Origin: Pseudomonas sp. W4I3
GTDB taxonomy: Bacteria > Pseudomonadota > Gammaproteobacteria > Pseudomonadales > Pseudomonadaceae
Direction of reading: 5' to 3'
Length of the DNA: 64,000 nucleotides
Assembly (NCBI RefSeq): GCF_030816195.1
Contig: NZ_JAUSXS010000001.1
Span: 3,805,501-3,869,500 of the forward strand
A program made the translations under genes and the position numbers. The notes under the pieces were generated by a model, which was not told where the DNA came from, did no database searches, and was given only the letters and a program-made list of their open reading frames with translations. Positions 18,526-26,300 of this stretch are shown one piece after another (within the stretch, counting starts at the first letter, position 1; each line of letters starts with the position of its first letter).

Positions 18526-19077
18526 ATGCAGCCGACACTGTTCACCGAACGCTTGATTCTGCGTCCGCTGGTTCTTGACGATGCCGAGGCGATCCAGCAG
18601 CAATTTGCCCATTGGGAGGTGGTGCGCTACCTCAACGCGCAAGTGCCCTGGCCTTATCCGGCAGATGGCGCGCGCACCTTCCTGCAACACATGGCCCTGC
18701 CCGCCATGCTCCGCGGTGAGGAATGGCACTGGTCGATCCGTCTTAAAAGCGCGCCTGAACAGTTGATCGGCAATGTCAGCTTGATGGATGAAGAAGACAA
18801 TAACCGCGGGTTCTGGCTGGCACCGCAGTGGCAGCGGCAAGGCTTGATGGCCGAAGCCAGTGCCGCGGTGACTGACTATTGGTTTGGCGTGCTCCAGCGC
18901 CCTGTGTTGCGTGTACCCAAGGCTTCTCCGAACCTGGGGTCACGGCGGATTTCAGAGCGCACCGGCATGCGCCTGATCAAGACGGACGCGGGCGAATTTG
19001 TTGCAGGCACTTTCCCACGGGATATTTGGGAAATGACCCGTGAAGAGTGGTTGGAATCCAAATCCCCCAAACGGTAG
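18526..19077 (+). CDS. GNAT family N-acetyltransferase (RimJ-like)
   Basis: 183 residues from the ATG at 18526. In-frame GTG at 18517 and TTG at 18514 overlap the preceding stop and are less likely. LFTERLILRPLVLDDAEAI at the N-terminus and the GFWLAPQWQRQGLMAEASAAV acetyl-CoA-binding segment identify an Acetyltransf_3 domain, as in ribosomal-protein alanine acetyltransferases and many small-molecule enzymes. Ends EMTREEWLESKSPKR. Substrate unknown. Confidence 0.85.
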   Translation: MQPTLFTERLILRPLVLDDAEAIQQQFAHWEVVRYLNAQVPWPYPADGARTFLQHMALPAMLRGEEWHWSIRLKSAPEQLIGNVSLMDEEDNNRGFWLAPQWQRQGLMAEASAAVTDYWFGVLQRPVLRVPKASPNLGSRRISERTGMRLIKTDAGEFVAGTFPRDIWEMTREEWLESKSPKR

Positions 19078-19085
19078 ACATCAAA

Positions 19086-19108
19086 TGTGGGAGGGGCTTG
19101 CCCCCGAT
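19086..19108. repeat. REP arm, single (GGGGCTTGCCCCC type)
   Basis: TGTGGGAGGGGCTTGCCCCC plus GAT just after the acetyltransferase stop. Its partner arm is not nearby; the next arm is 440 bases further on, beyond the structured element. Confidence 0.8.
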
Positions 19109-19109
19109 G

Positions 19110-19497
19110 GCGGCCTGACAGCCGACCAGGATGTTGGATCAGAGCGCGTACATATCCGTTGCTGCGGTAAAGGCGACTTAGGGTTCCGCCCTTACGGCGG
19201 CTCACTTTTGAAAAGCGCAAAAGTGAGCAAAACGCTCTTGCCCCACCACTCGGCACCTCGCCTAGGCTCGGTGTGCCCGTAATCCGACAGTGATTTGGGG
19301 GGCCGCCGCCACGCGCCATCCATGGCGCGAGGCGGCTAAACCGGCATCCCTGCCGGTTTACCCCCCAAATCACTGTCGAATTCCGGCCAGCGTGGTTTAA
19401 CGGGGCGCCTAAGATCAAGAGCAAGATCAAGATCAAGAGCGGCTCGCTTCGCATCGTGGTTACCGTAGGCTGCTACAAAGTTGTGTAGATACCTATG
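19110..19497. repeat. Structured intergenic element with nested hairpins
   Basis: Non-coding stretch holding a perfect 18-base-pair stem (19285-19302 with 19361-19378). The stem encloses a palindrome CGCGCCAT-CC-ATGGCGCG (19312-19329), itself flanked by GCCGCC/GGCGGC, and a second hairpin AAACCGGCA-TCCC-TGCCGGTTT (19338-19359). Upstream lie two further short inverted pairs, GCCGCCGTAAG-like at about 19190-19205 and CTCACTTTTG/CAAAAGTGAG at 19201-19227. Downstream is a GATCAAGA(GC) tandem run at about 19411-19441. From memory, near-copies of this kind occur in many P. fluorescens-group intergenic regions. Its right edge falls within a REPIN whose left arm is truncated. Confidence 0.65.
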
Positions 19498-19569
19498 CCC
19501 CGATGGCGGTGTGTCAATCAGCCTATCTGCCGCTGACCCACCGCTATCGGGGGCAAGCCCCCTCCCACA
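19498..19569. repeat. REPIN with truncated left arm
   Basis: The right arm is complete at 19546-19569. The left side begins only at CCCCGATGGCGG (about 19498) and lacks the TGTGGGAGGGGGCTT half, which suggests that the element before it was inserted into, or recombined with, this REPIN. Confidence 0.7.
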
Positions 19570-19582
19570 TTTTTAATCGCGT

Positions 19583-20509
19583 TTAGTCAGTGATGTAGCG
19601 CACACCCGGCTTGGCGCGCTCGTCCACCGTCAACTCAAAAACATCTGGCCGGGCGTAATGCCCCACTACGTCGTAGTCATAGCGTGCCCGCACCAAGTCA
19701 TCGGTATCGATGCGCGCCGTCAGCAGTCCCGCCTCACCCACCAGCGGCCCGGCCAGAATGTCGCCCATTGGCCCGACAATCACGCTGCCCCCGGCAATCA
19801 ATGCGCGATCCGCCGGCCAGTTGGCCACCTCCACGCCCAATGCCTCGGGCGAGGCCTGTACCTGGCAGGCGCTCACCACAAAGCAACGCCCTTCATGGGC
19901 CACGTGGCGCATGCTCACCTGCCACATCTCGCGCTCGTCCACGGTCGGCGCGCACCACACCTCTACCCCCTTGGCGTACATCGCGGTGCGCAGCAGCGGC
20001 ATCATGTTTTCCCAGCACACCGCGCCGCCGATCCGCCCAACTGCGGTGTCGACCACCGGTAACGTCGAGCCATCGCCCTTGCCCCAGATCAGCCGTTCGG
20101 TGCCGGTGGGCATCAGCTTGCGGTGCTTGGCCACGAGCCCGCCCGTGGGTTCGACATACAGCACGGTGCAATACAAGGTGCTGCCACTGCGCTCAATCAC
20201 GCCGAGTACCAGGCTGGCACCGGTGCGTGCGGCTAGCCCGGCCAGCACATCGGTCTCGACACCCGGCACATCGATAGCGTTGGCGAAGTAGCGTGCGAAG
20301 GCTTCACGCCCCTCGGGCAGGCGGTACCCCAATTGGGTGCCAAACCCTTCGCCTTTCGGATACCCGCCGAGCAGGGCCTCGGGCATCACCACCAGTTGCG
20401 CGCCGCTGCGCTGGATCTGGTCTTCATAGGCCAATATCTGTGCAAGGGTTTCAGCCTTGCCGCCCGGCAGCGAGCCCATTTGTAAAGCAGCCACGGTAGA
20501 AACAGGCAT
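19583..20509 (-). CDS. Nitrilase (carbon-nitrogen hydrolase family)
   Basis: 308 residues from the ATG at 20509 ([13 protein letters not shown]). The nitrilase triad is complete: Glu44 in [12 protein letters not shown], Lys131 in [13 protein letters not shown] and Cys165 in [14 protein letters not shown]. The Cys-Trp-Glu-Asn context and length fit branch 1 true nitrilases, which convert R-CN to the acid and ammonia in the cytoplasm. Plant-associated pseudomonads use such enzymes on indole-3-acetonitrile or cyanoalanine-like nitriles, but substrate preference cannot be read here. Divergently transcribed from a LysR gene only 82 bases away, the usual arrangement for a LysR-controlled target. 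Confidence 0.9.
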   Translation of the reverse strand: MPVSTVAALQMGSLPGGKAETLAQILAYEDQIQRSGAQLVVMPEALLGGYPKGEGFGTQLGYRLPEGREAFARYFANAIDVPGVETDVLAGLAARTGASLVLGVIERSGSTLYCTVLYVEPTGGLVAKHRKLMPTGTERLIWGKGDGSTLPVVDTAVGRIGGAVCWENMMPLLRTAMYAKGVEVWCAPTVDEREMWQVSMRHVAHEGRCFVVSACQVQASPEALGVEVANWPADRALIAGGSVIVGPMGDILAGPLVGEAGLLTARIDTDDLVRARYDYDVVGHYARPDVFELTVDERAKPGVRYITD

Positions 20510-20591
20510 CACGTCACTCCAAGTCAGTGGGGGTTGCCCATTCTCCGGCCAGGCTGGATCATGAATAAAGCCCACCTCAGTGCTAAATGAT

Positions 20592-21500
20592 ATGAGCCAG
20601 ATCAATATCGCGCAGGTTGACCTGAACCTGCTCAAGACCTTCGAAGCCCTGCATGACGAGTCCAGCGCCAGCCGTGCGGCGTTGCGCCTGGGGGTCACGC
20701 AATCGGCCATCAGCGCCGGTTTGCGGCGTTTGCGCGAGCTGTACGGCGATCAGTTGTTTGTGCGGACCGGGCGTGGACTGGCGCCGACCGTGCGCGCCAA
20801 CCAACTCAAACCGGTGATCAGCGAGGCGCTGGAGCGCTGCCGGCAAAGCCTGGCGATGATCAATCCGCAGAGCCCGAACTATCAGGGCCGCTCGGTGGTG
20901 CTGGGCCTGTCTGACGATTTCGAGATTGCCTACGGCCGCCGCCTGATGGACAGCGTTGCACAGCGCCTGCCGAAACTGCGGGTGATTTTCCGCCAGACCC
21001 ACAGTCAGATCGTCGCCGACGCCCTGCTCGACCGCAGCCTGGACCTGGCGATCACCGCCGGCGGTTTTGCCGAGCGACGCCTGAGCCGGCAAGTGCTCGG
21101 CGAAGGTGACTATCGCTGCCTGGTGGACGCCGACAGCCTGGCGCCCGGCCAGCAACAAATCGACTTGAGGGAGTTCGTGGCGCGCGACCATGTGCTGGTG
21201 TCATCGGGCGGGTTTATCGGTATTACCGATGAGGGCTTGGCGGCGCAAGGGCTGAGCCGCCAGGTGTGCGCGTCTACCAGCCATTTTGCGGCATTGGCGT
21301 TTTTGCTCAAGGGCAGTGCGGCGGTGGCGACGATTCCGGGGCATGCCGCTGAGGCCATCGCCCGCCTGACCGGTTTGCGCGTCCTGCCCTGCCCGCTGGC
21401 GTTGCCCCGTTATCCAGTGGAGCTGGGCTGGCGCACCCAGGCCCAGCTCGACCCGTTGCTGCTGAAGGTCCGCGAGGCAATCGAGGCGAGCTTTATTTAG
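20592..21500 (+). CDS. LysR family transcriptional regulator, likely of the nitrilase gene
   Basis: 302 residues from the ATG at 20592; an in-frame GTG lies 12 bases upstream. The N-terminal winged helix ([58 protein letters not shown]) is the NodD/LinR type of LysR helix-turn-helix. An effector-binding domain follows from about 95. Divergent from the nitrilase gene, so it probably activates it in the presence of a nitrile or product. Its stop overlaps the end of the convergent 84-residue gene by 8 bases. Confidence 0.9.
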   Translation: MSQINIAQVDLNLLKTFEALHDESSASRAALRLGVTQSAISAGLRRLRELYGDQLFVRTGRGLAPTVRANQLKPVISEALERCRQSLAMINPQSPNYQGRSVVLGLSDDFEIAYGRRLMDSVAQRLPKLRVIFRQTHSQIVADALLDRSLDLAITAGGFAERRLSRQVLGEGDYRCLVDADSLAPGQQQIDLREFVARDHVLVSSGGFIGITDEGLAAQGLSRQVCASTSHFAALAFLLKGSAAVATIPGHAAEAIARLTGLRVLPCPLALPRYPVELGWRTQAQLDPLLLKVREAIEASFI

Positions 21501-21747
21501 CCGCCGCCATTAGCTTGTTGACTTCACTGCGTACCATGTTGGAAAACTCCGGCGGCGACATGCCGTCAAGTTCCGCGCGCACCCACTCGGCCCATTTGCC
21601 TTTGCGCTTGGCGCGCTCGCCGAACAACCGCGCGGCTTCGCCCTTGGCCTTGCCCAGGTTGGTTTGCCACAGGTCGTAGAGACGGGACTTTTCATCTTCC
21701 AGCTCGGCGCGTTCGGCGAGGGTCTTGTTGGCGAGATTGAAGCTCAT
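21493..21747 (-). CDS. Small charged conserved protein, function unknown
   Basis: 84 residues, highly charged and helical (NKTLAERAELEDEKSRLYDLWQTNLGKAKGEAARLFGERAKRKGKWAEWVRAELDGMSPPEFSNMVRSEVNKLM). There is no signal peptide or membrane segment. It looks like a small cytoplasmic helical protein of the kind kept among pseudomonads, but I cannot assign a family. The ATG at 21747 has a plausible ribosome site (AGGTAATTC on the minus strand). Ends tail to tail with the LysR gene. Confidence 0.7.
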   Translation of the reverse strand: MSFNLANKTLAERAELEDEKSRLYDLWQTNLGKAKGEAARLFGERAKRKGKWAEWVRAELDGMSPPEFSNMVRSEVNKLMAAAK

Positions 21748-21910
21748 GTTGAATTACCTGCTGCACAAATAGGTGACATCTTACACTGTAGGTCGAAAGG
21801 ACCCGATTTCGATTTTGCCGCAAACGGGTAGCCGGCAAAATAAACTGCAACTTTTGCCGCCGCCCGATACTCCATTGGTCACTGCCACATCCACTTGCAA
21901 GGAGTCACAC

Positions 21911-22231
21911 ATGGCCCGCAAAACCGCCGCCCAAGCCGTCGAAGAACAAATCAAGGATCAGGCTTTCAGCGAACTGACCGCGCTGATTGAAGAATCCGAC
22001 AAACTGCTCAAGAGCAGCGCATCACTGGTGGGCGAGGAAGGTGAAACCCTGCGCGAGCAGGTCGCCATCAAACTCAAGCAAGCCCTGGAGTCGGTGTCCA
22101 GCGTACGCGAGCGCAGCAAGCCGGTGGTGGATGCCACCGAGACCTATATCGGTGGCCACCCATGGCAGACCGTCGCCATTTCCGCAGGCTTTGGCCTGGT
22201 GGTAGGCCTGTTGCTCGGTCGCCGCAACTGA
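21911..22231 (+). CDS. DUF883 (ElaB/YqjD-like) membrane-anchored protein
   Basis: 106 residues from the ATG at 21911, with AAGGAG eight bases before it. It has a long amphipathic helical body (EEQIKDQAFSELTALIEESDKLLKSSASLVGEEGETLREQVAIKLKQALES), a WQTVAISAGFGLVVGLLLGRR membrane tail and a GxxxG-like helix motif. This is the layout of E. coli ElaB/YqjD/YgaM, C-tail-anchored inner-membrane proteins that bind ribosomes in stationary phase. That role is inferred only from the family. Confidence 0.85.
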   Translation: MARKTAAQAVEEQIKDQAFSELTALIEESDKLLKSSASLVGEEGETLREQVAIKLKQALESVSSVRERSKPVVDATETYIGGHPWQTVAISAGFGLVVGLLLGRRN

Positions 22232-22238
22232 CGAATGT

Positions 22239-22265
22239 GGGCTGCGCGCAAGGCGCAGCCCCCTT
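22239..22265 (+). terminator. Intrinsic terminator after the DUF883 gene
   Basis: Arms GGGCTGCGC (22239-22247) and GCGCAGCCC (22253-22261) with loop GCAAG, then CCTTT. The convergent Ldh-family gene ends immediately after at 22266. Confidence 0.75.
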
Positions 22266-23303
22266 TCACCCCGCCGCCAACTCGCGCAATTGCCGCAGAT
22301 CCTGCACTTCAAGTTCTATCCCTGTTTCCTCAGACTTCGCCCGCGTGCGATGCCGCCGGTCCCCCGGCAACCGCCGCAACCCCACCGCATGCATCTGTCG
22401 CACCAGTTCCTGGCTGCGCGCTGCAAAGCTTTGCCCGGCCGTCTTGCTCGGGTCGATGACAATCAGCAGTTGGCCGGTCCAGGGCGTGCGCGCCCCCGGA
22501 TGATCAGCCCAGTTGAACTCGAACGAAAAATGCCCTCCGGTTAACGCGGCCGCCAGCAACTCGACCATCATCGACAGGGCCGAGCCCTTGTGCCCGCCGA
22601 ACGGCAGCAGTGCGCCGCCTTCCAGGATGGCTTTCGGGTCCTGGGTCGGTTGGCCCAGGCTGTCCACGCCCATGCCCGGCGGCAGGCGTTCGCCCTTGCG
22701 CGCGGCGATCTGCACGTCGCCATGGGCAATGGCGCTGGTGGCCAGGTCGAAGACGATCGGCGGGCCGTCGGCGCGTGGCGCGGCGAAGGCGATGGGGTTG
22801 GTGCCGAACAGCGGCCGGTCGGCGCCGTGGGGCACCACACAGGTCATGCTGTTGACCACGCTCAAGGCCACCAGGCCTTCGTCGGCAAAAGGCTCGACGT
22901 CTGGCCACAGCGCGGCGAAATGGTGGGAATTGTGGATCGCCAGCAACGCGATACCGGCGCTGCGGGCCTTGTCCACCAGCAATGCGCGAGCGGCAGCCAG
23001 GGCCGGTTGGGCAAAGCCATTGCAGGCGTCTACCCGCACGAAACCTGAGGCCACGTCCGTCACCACAGGCAATGCCTGACCGTCCACCCAGCCGCTGGCG
23101 AGCGTGCTGAGGTAGCCGGGCATGCGAAAGATGCCGTGACTGTGGGCGCCGTCGCGCTCGGCGCTGGCGCAATTGTTCGCCAGGATCGCCGCAACCTCGG
23201 GCGAGGTACCGTGCTTTTCAAACACCGCTTGCAGCAAGGCCACCAGCTCAGTGAAACCGATGAACGCGCTGGCACGATCAACTACCGGGGACTGGGCAGA
23301 CAT
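22266..23303 (-). CDS. Ldh/malate dehydrogenase family oxidoreductase (possible piperideine-2-carboxylate reductase)
   Basis: 345 residues from the ATG at 23303, with a GGAGCT ribosome site. The family opening is visible: ELVALLQAVFEKHGTSPEVAAILANNCASAERDGAHSHGIFRMPGYLS, where the SHG His is the catalytic proton donor. MTCVVPHGADRPLFGTNPIAFAAP forms the NAD(P)-binding part. The LDH2/MDG2 oxidoreductase family includes malate, ureidoglycolate and lactate dehydrogenases, and in Pseudomonas the DpkA enzyme that reduces delta-1-piperideine-2-carboxylate in D-lysine use. Length and the Pseudomonas setting favour DpkA-like activity, but this is not proven. Confidence 0.85.
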   Translation of the reverse strand: MSAQSPVVDRASAFIGFTELVALLQAVFEKHGTSPEVAAILANNCASAERDGAHSHGIFRMPGYLSTLASGWVDGQALPVVTDVASGFVRVDACNGFAQPALAAARALLVDKARSAGIALLAIHNSHHFAALWPDVEPFADEGLVALSVVNSMTCVVPHGADRPLFGTNPIAFAAPRADGPPIVFDLATSAIAHGDVQIAARKGERLPPGMGVDSLGQPTQDPKAILEGGALLPFGGHKGSALSMMVELLAAALTGGHFSFEFNWADHPGARTPWTGQLLIVIDPSKTAGQSFAARSQELVRQMHAVGLRRLPGDRRHRTRAKSEETGIELEVQDLRQLRELAAG

Positions 23304-23399
23304 CTGTAGCTCCGATTTTATAATTGGAAGAGGCAACAAGAATCCAGATCACCGATTAAACAACGCAGCCCATGCCTGCTGTCAACGGGCGCCTGCGGC

Positions 23400-26300
23400 T
23401 TGACCCAGTTATCTACCACCACCTACGCCGCAACAGCCTTTAGTTTCAGCCGCTCCCCCGACGCTGATGGACATCACGGCATGGCTCGCTTGACCCCACC
23501 TTATTTTTTCGATGAATACCTGCTTCCCGTCAAACGCAACGCACCCACCGAGCGTGAGCGAGCGCTTGGGTTCACCGTAAAGGACCTGGATTGGCTGCAA
23601 ACGCTCTACTACGCCACCGACGCTGCACGGCAAAACGCCAAGCCCCCCAAAGACCCGATGAAAGCGGAAAGCCTGCTGATCAACCTTACCGACAAACCCG
23701 CCCTCCCCTTGGCGGGCGCGTTCATGATGAGCCCCACCCCGGATGCCAAAGGCGCTGTGCTCTATACCCCCTATGGCGGCCTTGAGTTATTCGACAGCTC
23801 CACCGCGCTGATCGATGAGCTGGAAGAGCGCTTGAAAAAGCCAGATGAACGGGTGGAGCTGTTGCGATTCCTGTCTATCAGCCAGCGCGACGCAATTGCG
23901 GCCGATGCGCCGCTGGCGGTCACCCACACGGTGATCCCTGGGGCGGTCATGGAACATCAGGAACAGACGATCCTGGCCAACCAGCGCAGCAACGTCGAGG
24001 CGATGCTCGCCCAATTGCGCCAACTGCCCAACCTGCACGAAATGCTCGACACATTGCTCGGTATTATGGCCCGCAGCGCCTTTCCACGCCTGAACCAAAG
24101 CGACACTCGAGTTAATTTTTTCAGCCGCGGCGGCGTCGGCGAGGACAGCCACTGGGTCGCCTCCACCTCGTTGCGCGACGCGCTGCTGCACTTTTATGCA
24201 AGGCAAGGCTGGCCTGCCGAGCAGACCCACAGTTTCTTCAACCCACGCCATGACACCAGCGCCTTTACCCAGGAGCAACGGGACAATGATCAACTGCGCT
24301 GGGACAGCGTGGTCGAGCAAACCAGCGGTATCTTATCGAAACTGCTCAACAGCCTGGTGCAAACCTACTGGAACGAAGACTTCGGAACTGGCCAGTCTCG
24401 CCTGGCGTTCTTTGCCCAGGTCAGCCGTGACAAATTTCGCGCGGACCTGCTGTTCAAACGCCAGAATTGCATCCTGTCCACCGACGAAAGCCGCAAGCTG
24501 CAGGCGCTGCTGCTGCCGAGCCAGGCCGCGCGCAGCGCCTTGGACGGCCAATTGCGCATCGAGAAAGTCCGTATTCGTGCGCGGTATCAACATCATGTTG
24601 AACTGGCCAGTACCCTGATGATCAACAACGACCACGCCTACCTGTATACCCAGAATCGTGGCCTGCAGGTGCTTAAAGATCTGGACGACCTCCACGCCAC
24701 CCTGCTGACGATGCTCAAGGCCGCCGGCTACGAAGATGAGCTGCTCAATTTTCGGTCTTTGGATGAACAGCATGTGTTCATTGGTATGGATCAACCGCAG
24801 GTTACCGGTCTGCCCGTGGCTGACGACCTATTCCAGGAAATCGTCGAGGACATTGTCGCCAAGCAATTGAACAATATGGACCACGCCCTGAGGCTTTTTC
24901 GACGCAGCAGCGGCACCATCGACCTGGGCGCCTTGCTCGACAGCGCCCTGGATATTCGGTTCATGCTCGACGGCCGTTTGCTCGCGTTGCAAACCGACGG
25001 GCGCTGGAGCCTGCACCCCGTCACCGGCCACGACGGCGGCCACACCACCGTCGTGGCGCAACGCACCAAAGGGCATTTGCAACGGCTGGAGGCGATCCAG
25101 GCGGCACTCGATCTCGCCCACCGCCAACACCCGACCCTGCACAGCCTGGCGGCGAAGGCGCTGGATGCACAGCTCACGAAAAGCCTGCTGGACCTGCATG
25201 CCGATGATGTCTACATCAATACCTACACCACGACGCCGCAGGAGCTTGAACTGCGCTTACCCCAGGCATCGTCAACTATGGTCGAACACTTTATCGCGCG
25301 CCTGGCCGGAAAGGCCCAGGCGCTGACGCTGTCGTCACTGACCGAGTTCTACGGCAAGCGCGTCGAGGGTGCCGCTGCCAAGCGCCACAACTTGACACTG
25401 GCCACCTTCAATCGGGTGGTCGAGCAGGCCCTGGCGGACTTCACGCCACACGTCCTGCGCACTCAGCTGGGCGCGTTCCTGGACACTGAACTGCGCCGTC
25501 TCAGCCTGGGCATGCTGCAGGGGCTGAGTGGGGAAATGCAATTGCGCCAGCTGGAGAAAAGCCTCGCGCCCCGCGAGTTGGCGCTGCTTGACAGCGTGCT
25601 CAAGGCTGACAGCATGACGCGCCGAACCCGCCACGGCCTCAACGGCTTCATACCGGATGCCTTCGGCCTCGCACTCTACGTCGGCACCCAAGCCGAGCCC
25701 GAGGCCCTGGCCAATTGCTTTGTATTGAGCGAACGCGGCGGACTCGACCCGCTGCATTCCGGTATTGCGCTGCTGTGGACACCCCGCCATGGCTACGAGG
25801 CCTACACCTCGGTCACTTACCTGCGCCAGAAATTGACACAACGCCTGGGCGATCCCACGCAACGACTGCTGCTGCTGGAAAACTTACCCGCCTCCAAACG
25901 CAAACCCCATCAAACCTTCAGACTCGGCCCCCTGCAGCGTATCGACGACCACTTGTTGAACAACCGCCAAGGCAGTTACAGCCGACTCGTGCAGTCCGAA
26001 GTTGACCCTGTGCTGCTGATGAACCTGAGCGCGCGGGCATTGCAGGACTGGCTGGACGCCTTGATGCGCCGCCCGCCGCCGTCAGGCCTGCCCAGAAGCA
26101 TCGCGATCGCCCAAGCCGTACTCCGCCAGCAAGGCCTACCAGTGTGGCTGGGCATGGCGCGCCCCCACGAGCAGATTCTGCATGCCGAGCTGTTGGAACA
26201 GTACCGCCTCAGCGCACCGCAGGAGCGGGACTACCTTAACGGCATCATCCCGATGCGCCAGCAGGCGGCGACGACCCTTTCCAACCTGCTCAATGCGCGG

